DNA of 13,933 nucleotides, taken from the NCBI GenBank assembly GCA_003139735.1, contig PLGA01000164.1:1-13933 (forward strand). Reading direction: 5' to 3'. The position numbers and the translations under genes were made by a program. Below, piece by piece: positions 5,879-12,942 of the stretch; within the stretch, counting starts at the first letter, position 1; every line of letters begins with the position of its first letter. The notes under the pieces are model-generated. The model was not told the origin of the DNA. It did not search any database and saw only the letters and a list, made by a program, of their open reading frames with translations. Origin of the DNA: Bryobacterales bacterium. GTDB taxonomy: Bacteria; Acidobacteriota; Terriglobia; Bryobacterales; Bryobacteraceae.

Positions 5879-8146
5879 CTACGATTCCCCGTGCAGGTCC
5901 TCCGCGTGTCCGCTGTAGATCGCCGGCCCCGTGGCCGCGGGGTTCCCCGCCGGCTCCTGGGGCGCATTGCCAAACAGGCCGTTCGGAAACGCAAGCGGTT
6001 TCCCGGCGCCTGCAAGAGCTTGGGCTGCTTGCACCGCCTGCTCGACAACGGCCTGCTGGAGCCTCTTCTGCTGCAACTGCTGGATGTGCTCGTGGTAGTG
6101 GAGCGCCATCTTCTTGACCGAGTCGGGGTCGCCCGTCGCGCCGCCTGGCGCCGCTTCGGCCGCCTTCAGGTCGCGCATGTGCCGGATCATGTGCAGCAGA
6201 TCGTTATCCTGCGGATTGACGTGGATGTCTTCGCCGTGCAGCAGCTCCACCCATTCGGTCTTCGGATCCACCGAAGCGTCGGGCTTCGGCGGCTTCGGAA
6301 CCATGTCCCCAAAATTGGGATCCCCCAGCGCCTCGTGCGCCTGGTTGGTGACTTCCCACAGCGCCGGCGCGTTCTGCACAATCAGCGGGTTCTGCAAATC
6401 GAGCTGGTAGCGCGCCAAGGCCTGCTGCTTCTTAGCCTCGCGCGAATACACACTGTTGGCGAACTGCAGCCGGAAATCGTAGCGCCCGTCCCGATCGTCC
6501 ATGGTCAACATCGAGCCGCCGTCGTTCACCGGGAACAGGCCCGCCGCGTCCTCCTCGGTGACCCGGAAAAAGGTCTGCTCGGGCGAGAACATATATTCCA
6601 GGTCCCAGAAGTGCGCCAGTACGCCCGCCATGTCCTCTCTCAGCACCTTGGTGTCGAGCGAGATCCGGACGTTGCCCTCTTCGAGCAGCGAAACGGTTTG
6701 CCCGACCGTGCGCGGCGCGTTCGGCCGGTCGCTCTGCCTGCCCATCTGCAAATCGCCCTGGCCGGTGAGTTTCTCGCCGTAGGCCAGCACGCACTGCTCT
6801 TTCCACTGCGCGATCTCCATGTTCGCGCTGATCTTGATCTGCACGACGTCCGTCTGCGGGTTATCCAGCGGAATGAAAAGCCCTGGCTCGACCTTGAACG
6901 TGTCGGGATTGGCGCCCGACGCCGGCCGGTACCCAAACATCGGCGTCATCGCCAACTGCCCCGCTTCGGTCGCCTGGTTATGGTTGACGCGCAGTTCGTC
7001 TTCGAGATCGATGAGCAGCTCGGCCATGCCCGCCGACCAATAGCGCCCGTCTTTGAACATCGATGCTTCGACGAACGGTCGCCGGTGCTTCTTCGTGGGA
7101 TACAGCTCGCGCAGGTCCTGGATGCCGATACACAGGTTCAGGTCCAGGATATAGCGCACCACGAACTCGCCGTGCGTCATCTCGCGGCGCTTAGTGTCCC
7201 ACTCGCTCGCGTCGGACATGCCGCCGCGCGGGCCTTTCCGCAGCGGCCGCCACTGCCCGTACCATTCGAGCACCATCACGGACTCGCCCGAGGAGAGTGG
7301 CCGTTGGTATTGCAGCCCCTCCATCTCGTCTTTTTCGAGCTTGATTTCCTCGCCTTCCCAGGCGCGCTGCATGCCGCGCTGCGCCAGCGCGAGGATCTGA
7401 TCCCAGTTCTTGGTGATGCCCTGATACCGCCCGTCCTCTTCGCCCTTGAGTAGCTTGTCGGGCGTCGTACGATACCGCCGGATCACGAAGCTGAACTCAT
7501 GGAGGCTCTTGACCTCCTCCACGGGCACGATCCAATCGTCCGGCCAGAGCGGTTCGAACTCCGGCCCTTCGTAATCGACGACCTCCTCGGGCTGATAGTC
7601 GCGTTGAGGGTTCAAAACCTCGAACGTGTCGCGCTTCCACGGCGCGTAGGCGATCGAGCGGCCGAACAGTAGCTTGCGCAAAACGAACTCGCAAAAGCGG
7701 CTGGTCAGCTTCATGGAGTTGAACACCCGCCAGCTCATGTATTTGCCGATTTTCTTATCGCGCTTATAGTCGGAAGCGCCGACCGGCACGGCCACAATCT
7801 CGGCGTCGTCGCCAAAAAGCGCGTCCATTTCCTTGGCCCATTTGGTCAGAATGTTCCACTTGATGTAGGGAACGGGGAGGTTCGACGCGCCCTCTTCGCC
7901 CACAGCGGGAGTGTCCACGCTGCCGAGCCACCTGCGGAAGTAGATCGCCCAGCGCGCGATGCGGCGGTTATGATCCGACAGCGCCGCGCGGTAGTCCTGC
8001 AGCACCCGGTTGCCGATGCGCGACAGTTCCGCCTGCGGCCACTTCAACTGAAAGTCGCGCTGCGTCTTCGGTTTCGGCGCGTCGGCCTGGTCGGTCGCGG
8101 GGGGCGGGGCCGGCGGTGAGGCCGGCAAAGGCGTGTTGGGAGCCAC
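5879..8146 (-). CDS. Portal protein (P22-size podovirus/large-portal type)
   Basis: A 755-aa protein, close to the 725-aa P22 portal, that should form the dodecameric DNA channel at one capsid vertex. It starts with GTG at 8146, 22 nt after the preceding stop. A Pro/Ala-rich disordered N-terminus (PLPASPPAPPPATDQADAP) is followed by a portal-like helical region (YRAALSDHNRRIARWAIYFR) and NLPVPYIKWNILTKWAKEMD, which resembles the N/VP-containing block seen in large portals. The middle has long beta/alpha wing segments (FSFVIRRYRTTPDKLLKGEE; YWSAGMAELLIDLEDELRVN) and the C-terminus is a Gln-rich coiled coil (683-711) like a portal barrel, then a Pro/Gly tail. Location straight after TerL supports the call. 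The long plus-strand frame lying opposite is a GC-driven shadow. Confidence 0.85.
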   Translation of the reverse strand: MAPNTPLPASPPAPPPATDQADAPKPKTQRDFQLKWPQAELSRIGNRVLQDYRAALSDHNRRIARWAIYFRRWLGSVDTPAVGEEGASNLPVPYIKWNILTKWAKEMDALFGDDAEIVAVPVGASDYKRDKKIGKYMSWRVFNSMKLTSRFCEFVLRKLLFGRSIAYAPWKRDTFEVLNPQRDYQPEEVVDYEGPEFEPLWPDDWIVPVEEVKSLHEFSFVIRRYRTTPDKLLKGEEDGRYQGITKNWDQILALAQRGMQRAWEGEEIKLEKDEMEGLQYQRPLSSGESVMVLEWYGQWRPLRKGPRGGMSDASEWDTKRREMTHGEFVVRYILDLNLCIGIQDLRELYPTKKHRRPFVEASMFKDGRYWSAGMAELLIDLEDELRVNHNQATEAGQLAMTPMFGYRPASGANPDTFKVEPGLFIPLDNPQTDVVQIKISANMEIAQWKEQCVLAYGEKLTGQGDLQMGRQSDRPNAPRTVGQTVSLLEEGNVRISLDTKVLREDMAGVLAHFWDLEYMFSPEQTFFRVTEEDAAGLFPVNDGGSMLTMDDRDGRYDFRLQFANSVYSREAKKQQALARYQLDLQNPLIVQNAPALWEVTNQAHEALGDPNFGDMVPKPPKPDASVDPKTEWVELLHGEDIHVNPQDNDLLHMIRHMRDLKAAEAAPGGATGDPDSVKKMALHYHEHIQQLQQKRLQQAVVEQAVQAAQALAGAGKPLAFPNGLFGNAPQEPAGNPAATGPAIYSGHAEDLHGES

Positions 8147-8168
8147 ACCAGTTTATTCGCCGGGGCAG

Positions 8169-8480
8169 CTACGCTATCTCTTTCGGGCGTTCCGCGATTT
8201 TCGCCGGTGGGGCGAGCGGGTTGAACTTGCCCAGCGTCTCCTCCACGGCTCGCTTTGCTGAGTCGGCGTCCATGAAATCGTAGCCTTCGCTGGGGTCGAG
8301 AATTTCTTTTGGGACGGCGCAGTAGTAAAAAGCCCGGTACCAGTACTCATCGGCAGTCACCGGGCACTGGATGCGGGCCAGCACGCGCCCGCTGCCGTGA
8401 ACCGCGACGAGAGTGTCGAATTTATCGCCCTCCCGGTCTCGGCCTGCCCGACGCTGCCAGTCCACCTCAGCGGGATTCAT
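8169..8480 (-). CDS. Small phage protein between terminase and portal (103 aa)
   Basis: ATG at 8480 shares its last-base overlap with the TGA of the 68-aa gene (TGATG). A longer in-frame reading from 8609 is Arg-rich shadow. The protein has an N-terminal basic segment (DWQRRAGRDREGDKFDTLVA), a beta-rich centre (GSGRVLARIQCPVTADEYWY), an aromatic cluster (YWYRAFYYCAV), and a C-terminal helix (SAKRAVEETLGKFNPLAPPA). I do not recognise a domain. As a neighbour of TerL and portal it may assist packaging or be a morphogenesis accessory. Confidence 0.7.
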   Translation of the reverse strand: MNPAEVDWQRRAGRDREGDKFDTLVAVHGSGRVLARIQCPVTADEYWYRAFYYCAVPKEILDPSEGYDFMDADSAKRAVEETLGKFNPLAPPAKIAERPKEIA

Positions 8481-8686
8481 CACGCCGCCCGCGCCCTCTG
8501 CGCCCGGATTGTGATCTCGTAGTGCTTCTCGGCGAACGGCGCCAGCAGGCTGCCGGTGACCGCGTACAGCCGCGCGCAGACGGCGCAGCCGTCGCGCCCC
8601 GGCTGGCACGTCTCACGATGTAACAGCAGGTCGTCGAGTTGCTCATGCAGGACCGCCGGCAGCGGCGCACTGTGAATCCTGGTCAT
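8480..8686 (-). CDS. 68-aa Cys-containing protein overlapping terminase stop
   Basis: The real start is ATG 8686, inside the terminase stop (ATGA, 8686-8683); a longer frame reaching 9139 lies within terminase and is a shadow. Residues 23-37 (H23, C27, C34, C37 in HRETCQPGRDGCAVCARLY) could bind one zinc ion as HCCC, with a helix on either side (LHEQLDDLLL before, YAVTGSLLAPFAEKHYEITI after). This layout resembles very small phage zinc-binding adaptors next to terminases, but the family is not identified. Translational coupling on both sides (ATGA upstream, TGATG downstream) argues that it is a real gene. Confidence 0.7.
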   Translation of the reverse strand: MTRIHSAPLPAVLHEQLDDLLLHRETCQPGRDGCAVCARLYAVTGSLLAPFAEKHYEITIRAQRARAA

Positions 8687-10413
8687 CGGAGCCGAACACG
8701 CGCCCCCCTGGGGTCTACTTCGCCAGGCCGCTGTCCGTACTTCCGCACCTCGGGCCGCATCTGGTCGCTCTTCGGCCGCGGCCGCGGCATACGCAGAACC
8801 ACGATCCACGCCAGGGCGAGCCCGATCACCAAGTCGTCGTGGCATCGTTTTTGCGCCCGTGCCTTTCCGTCCGGCCAATAAACGAACGTCAGCAGCTCCG
8901 CCTGGGTCTCCGGATCGCGCACGAAGATGGACTCTTCCCGGATCGCGTCGTCGAGCAAGGAAACAAGTAATGGCCGGCTGGCGCCGGTCGTCGACCAGCC
9001 CAGGCGCGTACCGCGGACGCGCGGGTCCTCCTCGATGTTGATGACGTCGTGATAGAGCAGGTCTTTCGGGTAGCCCGCGTCCATCACGGCTTCGAGCATG
9101 GCGATTCCGCCGCCCCCCGGGTTGCGCTCGCCGGCGCATTGCGCGTTGTTATAGAGGCGCAGGAACCTGGCAAGGTAGCGGCCCGACTCGCCCGGCATCT
9201 TGCGCGCCCTGGCCACCGCCACCTGCTCACCGGTATCCCGATCGAGCATCTGCGCCGTCCAGTAATCGGAGTCGGGCGACCCGCCTTCGTTGGCGTCGAG
9301 TCCCTGCGAACAGTCCGACCCGCACGCGTATACCTTGCCGCGCTCGGGGCGCCGGTACATCTTCACACAGCCGGCCTCGTTCGGCATCCAGACCATGCGC
9401 TCCTCGTCGCCCACCGCCCGCGCCTCGATTTCTCCCTGCATGGCCTCGCGCTGCACGGGCATCCGCATAATGTGGGGCACGCTGAAACGGTTTCTGCTTG
9501 ACGCCGTGAAGGCTTCCTCCGGACTCGCCGGATGCTCGCGGCGCATCTTCTGCCGGTCGTTATTGCAGTCGTTCCGGAGCGTGTAGAGATACCAGCACAT
9601 CTGCTCGGGACGGAGGCCCAGCCGCTCGTAGGTATCCCGGTCGTCGCGGCTCAGTCCGTTCATAAACTGCCCAACGGGCATGGGCAGGGGCATGCGGTTG
9701 CTGGGGTGATCCTGCCACGCCATGAAGAGGAACACCCAGTCCGAGCGGCCCGCCTGCGCCTCGGTACACATGGTATGAAACTCGTCGCCTACGGTGGCCG
9801 CCGTGCCCTCAATCACCACGCACGTGTGCGGCAGTTTCGGGACCGCGGACATCACCGCCGTGCGGATCTCGCCCGGACTGTTGTAGTAGGGGAACTCCGA
9901 AAAATGCACGTTGGTGAAACGATCCGAGCGGCCGTAAGTCGTGCTGCCGGCCGTGTGGCACATGATGGTCGAGTGGTTCCCGTAATCGAGGCGTTCGGAG
10001 AGCGGGGTGTCAAGCGGAAGCCCCCGCGAATCGACCAGTTGCGGCAACCGGATCGCGCCGGCGTAAGGCTTATATTGCTCGTGAAAGCGCCGGTACATCT
10101 TGAACAGTGTGCGCGTCGAGTCTTCCTGATGCCCGAGTACCAGCGTTCGAACTCCGCCGTCCGCGATGGTGTCGTGAAAGAACTCGGCCGCGGTGCCGGT
10201 GCTCGCCTGAATGCGGCGTGATTTCAGGTAGATGATGCGAACCGGGACTTCTTTCTCTCGCTGCAGCCGGATGGCTTCGGAAAGCTTGACCTGCCCCGGC
10301 CCGAGGACCATGGGCACCAGACCCAGCCGCTTGTCCTCCGCCTCGACCATCAGCGACTCGCGGCAGAACCGCGCGTGATCCTGGAAGCCCGAATAAATCT
10401 CCTCGGGATTCAT
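8683..10413 (-). CDS. Terminase large subunit (ATPase/nuclease packaging motor)
   Basis: A 576-aa protein that should power DNA packaging into the procapsid and cut the concatemer. The N-terminal ATPase has a TerL-type deviant Walker A (K64-SRRIQAST, 64-72), a nearby GHQED segment (94-98), and a Walker B-like NVHFSEF (168-174, with E173 as possible catalytic carboxylate). HPASPEEAF (294-302) is the usual linker to the nuclease domain. The RNase H-like nuclease shows D367 in GSDCSQG, D381/D383 in SPDSDYW, E441 in AMLEAVMDAG, and CHDDLVIGLALA (524-535), where HDD is the conserved last acidic site. ATG at 10413 lies 4 nt after the preceding stop. Length and domain order are normal for TerL. Confidence 0.9.
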   Translation of the reverse strand: MNPEEIYSGFQDHARFCRESLMVEAEDKRLGLVPMVLGPGQVKLSEAIRLQREKEVPVRIIYLKSRRIQASTGTAAEFFHDTIADGGVRTLVLGHQEDSTRTLFKMYRRFHEQYKPYAGAIRLPQLVDSRGLPLDTPLSERLDYGNHSTIMCHTAGSTTYGRSDRFTNVHFSEFPYYNSPGEIRTAVMSAVPKLPHTCVVIEGTAATVGDEFHTMCTEAQAGRSDWVFLFMAWQDHPSNRMPLPMPVGQFMNGLSRDDRDTYERLGLRPEQMCWYLYTLRNDCNNDRQKMRREHPASPEEAFTASSRNRFSVPHIMRMPVQREAMQGEIEARAVGDEERMVWMPNEAGCVKMYRRPERGKVYACGSDCSQGLDANEGGSPDSDYWTAQMLDRDTGEQVAVARARKMPGESGRYLARFLRLYNNAQCAGERNPGGGGIAMLEAVMDAGYPKDLLYHDVINIEEDPRVRGTRLGWSTTGASRPLLVSLLDDAIREESIFVRDPETQAELLTFVYWPDGKARAQKRCHDDLVIGLALAWIVVLRMPRPRPKSDQMRPEVRKYGQRPGEVDPRGARVRLR

Positions 10414-10417
10414 TCAG

Positions 10418-10708
10418 TCACCAACTCCCCACCCTGTGCGGGTACATCATCGCGCTCGCCCAGGCCAGCTCCAGGAGGCGGATCCCGCGTGCGAACCGGG
10501 CCCGGCGGCTGCGCTGCTCGCGAACGCCGCGGTAGTCGTACCCCTGGCGCTGCAAGCGGGCCCGGTACTCGCGAACGTAGAGCGAATGCGGCTGCACGCT
10601 TGAGTATTCGCACGTTTGGACGTCTGGGGCCCGCCGCGCGCGCCACGCGCGAACCTGCTCAGCGTTTTGCGCGTGGACGCGCTCGACGTAGCTGAGCGCC
10701 GGACTCAT
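10418..10708 (-). CDS. Basic 96-aa phage protein of unknown function
   Basis: The start is ATG 10708, overlapping the TGA of the DUF3102-like gene (ATGA); a reading from 10831 is shadow. The product is strongly basic and Arg/Tyr-rich (VREYRARLQRQGYDYRGVRE, then QRSRRARFARGIRLLELAWA), probably one or two helices with nucleic-acid-binding character. It ends 4 nt before TerL. A basic protein next to TerL could be a packaging accessory, an HNH-less remnant, or a DNA-binding helper. I see no Zn or HNH motif. Confidence 0.66.
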   Translation of the reverse strand: MSPALSYVERVHAQNAEQVRAWRARRAPDVQTCEYSSVQPHSLYVREYRARLQRQGYDYRGVREQRSRRARFARGIRLLELAWASAMMYPHRVGSW

Positions 10709-11241
10709 GCAGCGGCCTGCCGGAAGTCGTCGCGTACGACGCGGAGGATGGCGTAGTCCGCCGGTGTGCCGCACCAGGTGGGATGGGAATCGTGACACAG
10801 GCTCAACTCGGCTCCAGGTTGGCCGAGGCACACGTAATACTCCTCTTTCCCCGGGAAGCGCCGTTCACCTGTGTCCTCGAACACCACGCGCAGCGCCTTG
10901 ACCGCCGCGCTGGCCGCCGGCTCGCCTGGTGTGGCGTTCCACTCGGGCGCCGCGATGGCGGCCAGCGCCCCGCGCAGGCTGGCCTCGGGTCCCAAAGATA
11001 ACACGCGTGTTATGTTTCGCGCGAGATGGATGTGCCGGTTCACATGCATCGGCGTCCATGAGAATTCCTTCTGGGCCCATCCCAGAAACTGGCCATGCGG
11101 GAGAATCTCCTTGGCGCGGACCAGGCGCTTCCCAATCTCGACCTTGAACTCGATGGCGGAAGTGGCGCGCGCGATCGCGCCGGCCTCCAGGATGTGAATC
11201 TCCTTTTCGAGAGTCTGGATTTCGCGCGCTGCGGGCGTCAT
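10705..11241 (-). CDS. DUF3102-like phage DNA-binding protein (178 aa)
   Basis: ATG at 11241 overlaps the sigma factor stop (ATGA, 11241-11238). The N-terminal 90 residues match the pattern I know for DUF3102: a charged helix, then IGKRLVRAKEILPHGQFLGW and FSWTPMHVNRHIHLARNITR, a 'KAL..ak..l.hGeW..wl......s...a.r.m..a' layout also seen in plasmid and phage regulators with a KorB/ParB-like HTH. The second half (EWNATPGEPAASAAVKALRV; GKEEYYVCLGQPGAELSLCH) is not recognised and may be a separate small domain with three cysteines/histidines. Its gene contains a 24-bp near-palindrome (10994-11017), which could be a target of this or another dimeric regulator. Role as a regulator or packaging helper is inferred. 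Confidence 0.72.
   Translation of the reverse strand: MTPAAREIQTLEKEIHILEAGAIARATSAIEFKVEIGKRLVRAKEILPHGQFLGWAQKEFSWTPMHVNRHIHLARNITRVLSLGPEASLRGALAAIAAPEWNATPGEPAASAAVKALRVVFEDTGERRFPGKEEYYVCLGQPGAELSLCHDSHPTWCGTPADYAILRVVRDDFRQAAA
10994..11017. promoter_or_regulatory. 24-bp near-perfect palindrome, operator candidate
   Basis: The core ATAACACGCGTGTTAT (10998-11013) is a perfect 16-bp palindrome, extended on both sides by AAA/TTT after one mismatched pair (10997/11014), so 11 of 12 arm positions match. It lies inside the DUF3102-like coding sequence and is more AT-rich at its edges than the GC-rich surroundings. No tail of T follows. It could be a binding site for a dimeric protein or may be chance. 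Confidence 0.4.
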
Positions 11242-11909
11242 GCTGCCAGCCTTTCTGCATCGGGGCGCAGCGCGGCCAGGCCCTCCCGCCGCAGCACGCC
11301 CACCTGAGCCACGCTGATGCCCATGCGTTGCGCCAGTTGAGTCGCGGAGAGTTCCTCAAAGTAGAGGCCAAAGATCACCTGCCGGCAGGCCGCGCGCAGC
11401 CCCCAGACGGAGGCCAGGATGCCCGCCTGCGCCTCTCGCAGTAGTTCGGCGGGTGTATCGGTAGGGGCTCTCCGGCCGGCCGGCGGGGCCGCGAACTGCT
11501 TGCGCTCCTCGTCGCGTTCCGGATCCGCGTCGATCGAAGCGTGCTGCATGTCCCGGTAAGCGGCGCGCCGGTAGCGGTCGATGATGGCGCCGTGGACGTG
11601 CTTATACGCGAAATGCGCAAACGGCCCATAGCTCGGATCGTAGCGCCGCGCCGCCTGAACCAAGCCCAGATAGGCGCACGACTCCATGTCGGAGAGTTCG
11701 ATCTTGAGTGCGTAGCCGCCCTGACCGCTGCGCGTGTAGTCGCGCCACACTTTGCGTGCGATGTTGGCTGCCGCCGGCATGTGCTCAACCACCAGCGCAT
11801 CGACGCCGGCCTGCCAGTTCGCGGCCCTCACCGCGGGGACCTTGCGGCCCGCCTTGAGCGAGTGCATGACCTCCGCCCAAAGCTCGGCAGTGATGCGGAT
11901 CACGGGCAT
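11238..11909 (-). CDS. Phage-encoded sigma-70 family RNA polymerase sigma factor
   Basis: A 223-aa protein expected to redirect host RNA polymerase. Region 2 is clear: MPAAANIARKVWRDY (44-58), then ELSDMESCAYLGLVQAARRY (71-90), DPSYGPFAHFAYKHVHGAII (91-110) and DRYRR, which match region 2.1-2.4 core-binding and -10 recognition patterns of FliA/SigB-like factors. Region 4 is present as CRQVIFGLYFEELSATQLAQ (175-194) and RMGISVAQVGVLRREGLAAL, a helix-turn-helix for -35 contact. Between them (118-160) the usual region 3 is replaced by a polar, Pro/Ala/Arg-rich linker. AAGGAGG (11925-11919) lies 9 nt before ATG 11909. Placed at the head of the packaging genes, it probably acts on late promoters; those promoters are not visible here. 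Confidence 0.87.
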   Translation of the reverse strand: MPVIRITAELWAEVMHSLKAGRKVPAVRAANWQAGVDALVVEHMPAAANIARKVWRDYTRSGQGGYALKIELSDMESCAYLGLVQAARRYDPSYGPFAHFAYKHVHGAIIDRYRRAAYRDMQHASIDADPERDEERKQFAAPPAGRRAPTDTPAELLREAQAGILASVWGLRAACRQVIFGLYFEELSATQLAQRMGISVAQVGVLRREGLAALRPDAERLAA

Positions 11910-11910
11910 G

Positions 11911-12324
11911 TTACTCGGCCTCCTTGCGGGAACGGTATAAGATTACGAACTCTTCCCAGGTCACGAGCGATCGGTCGCCGCCCTCGGGAGCGGCGGCTTT
12001 GCCCTGGGCTAGCCCGACCAGGTCGGCGTATCTCTCGACCGCGCGTAGTTGTACGATGCGGTCGGCCTTGTCGGTCTTGCGCGCCAGCAGGCCGCGTTCA
12101 ACGGCTGAGATGACTTTGCCGGCCAGCTTGGTCAGGCGCTGGCGGTGAGGCCGTAAAGCCTCCGAGATTAGGAACTGGGTCTCCGGCTCGGCCTCGACGC
12201 GCTGCACTTGACGCTTCGAGCACTGCGCCTCGCGCGCGATCGCCTTGAGCGGTTTGCCCGCGACCGCGCCCTTGGCGATCGTCCGCCGGCGCTTAGCCTG
12301 CTCGCTTTTGGTTGAGGTCGCCAT
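11911..12324 (-). CDS. HTH protein, candidate terminase small subunit (137 aa)
   Basis: I prefer ATG 12324; a GTG at 12333 would add three residues, and neither has a strong ribosome site. The gene overlaps the end of the upstream Cys-rich gene by about 30 nt. Residues 24-44 (KPLKAIAREAQCSKRQVQRV) form a homeodomain/terminase-small-like HTH, followed by EPETQFLISEALRPHRQRLT and KLAGKVISAVERGLLARKTD, helices that would suit a TerS oligomerisation core, and RIVQLRAVERYADLVGLAQG. The C-terminus is short. Small size, HTH plus helical core and position 1.5 kb before TerL point to TerS, which recognises the packaging start on the genome. It could also be a plain transcription regulator. Confidence 0.68.
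   Translation of the reverse strand: MATSTKSEQAKRRRTIAKGAVAGKPLKAIAREAQCSKRQVQRVEAEPETQFLISEALRPHRQRLTKLAGKVISAVERGLLARKTDKADRIVQLRAVERYADLVGLAQGKAAAPEGGDRSLVTWEEFVILYRSRKEAE
11919..11925 (-). promoter_or_regulatory. Strong Shine-Dalgarno of sigma factor gene
   Basis: AAGGAGG on the minus strand, 9 nt before ATG 11909, lies inside the last codons of the upstream HTH gene, which ends only 1 nt before the start. It is the most canonical ribosome site in the window. Confidence 0.7.
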
Positions 12325-12526
12325 CGGGGACACATACCCACATCAGTGTTTGCGGGTTTAGTCGCAGCGGCAAGTCGCAGAGGGGGCAGAGGCGCACCGG
12401 TTGCTGCGGCGGTTTTGCGCAGGTGCGCACTACGCACCATTCCGCATGCTCGCCGCGGCCGAACGCGCACGCCTCGCAGCAGCGCGCCGGGTCCGGCTTG
12501 TAGGGTCGGCTCATCAAATCGCTCAT
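12293..12526 (-). CDS. Cys-rich small protein, two zinc-knuckle-like clusters (77 aa)
   Basis: ATG 12526 overlaps the LuxR-type gene stop (ATGA) and is preceded by AAAGGCGG, so I prefer it to the upstream GTG at 12550. Cysteines at 16, 17, 20, 31, 36, 47, 50 and 65 (CCEAC, EWCVVRTC, LCPLC, WVC) plus H27 could form two zinc sites; the second (CPLC...WVC) is like half of a zinc ribbon. No enzyme motif. Its 3' end overlaps the HTH gene. Role unknown; small zinc proteins of this sort often act as anti-host or transcription-modulating proteins in phages. Confidence 0.7.
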   Translation of the reverse strand: MSDLMSRPYKPDPARCCEACAFGRGEHAEWCVVRTCAKPPQQPVRLCPLCDLPLRLNPQTLMWVCVPDGDLNQKRAG

Positions 12527-12942
12527 AGCTTGCCGCCTTTCAGATACCACATGATGATCTGGTTGCGCGAGTGGAAGCCCAAAATCTGGAGCGTCTTTGA
12601 AACATAGACCCTAACGGTGCCTTCGGACAGATCGAGAGCCTCCGCGATGTCGCGGTTCGTCTTGCCCTCGCTGACCAGCAGGCAGATCCCGCACAGCCGC
12701 GGCGAGAGCTCCTGCCGCCGTTCGCCCGGCTCACAGGGCGGCCGCCGATAGGGCTCGGCGGTGACCGCCCGCGGCTTGACGACGCGCGCGGCCCGGCGCG
12801 ATGCAAGGTAGTCCGCGGCGCGCGAGGCCCAGGCGTCATTCAAACTGACTACGTTTAGCTTGACGACGCGCGCGGCCCGGCGCGACGCGAGGTAGTCGGC
12901 GGCGCGCGAGGCCCAGGCGTCGGCTAAGGTGACACCGTTCAT
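12523..12942 (-). CDS. LuxR-type HTH regulator with duplicated N-terminal motif (139 aa)
   Basis: ATG 12942 overlaps the upstream stop (ATGA). The C-terminal 60 residues (ELSPRLCGICLLVSEGKTNR, DIAEALDLSEGTVRVYVSKT, LQILGFHSRNQIIMWYL) form a clear LuxR/GerE helix-turn-helix, with the recognition helix about 107-119. Before it, instead of a receiver or autoinducer domain, are two copies of a 28-residue unit whose core is DAWASRAADYLASRRAARVV (residues 8-27 and 36-55). The unit looks helical and basic on one face, so it could be a dimerisation or DNA-contact arm. The family as a rule binds promoter DNA as a dimer; the target is not known. Its place in a regulatory cluster upstream of the late genes suggests phage transcription control. 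Confidence 0.83.
   Translation of the reverse strand: MNGVTLADAWASRAADYLASRRAARVVKLNVVSLNDAWASRAADYLASRRAARVVKPRAVTAEPYRRPPCEPGERRQELSPRLCGICLLVSEGKTNRDIAEALDLSEGTVRVYVSKTLQILGFHSRNQIIMWYLKGGKL
12774..12941. repeat. 84-bp tandem duplication inside LuxR-type gene
   Basis: Copies start at 12774 and 12858, period 84 bp. The first 61 bp of each match with only three substitutions; the last 20 or so bp have diverged more. In frame it gives two 28-residue units. Near-identity at the DNA level points to a fairly recent duplication. Confidence 0.85.

Noticed and set aside
5582..7453. 623-codon plus-strand open frame opposite the portal gene
   Set aside because: Arg/His/Leu-rich composition, no recognisable domain, and it lies wholly antisense to a well-supported portal and its neighbours. 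In GC-rich DNA the antisense frame lacks stops by codon bias.
8480..9139. 219-aa minus-strand frame overlapping the terminase 3' end
   Set aside because: The N-terminal 150 residues are shadow of terminase; only the last 68 codons, from ATG 8686 within the terminase stop, look real.
11465..11490. CGGCCGGCCGG palindromic stretch in the sigma gene
   Set aside because: Short GC-only palindromes are expected often in this base composition, and this one encodes the Arg/Pro/Ala linker of the sigma factor.
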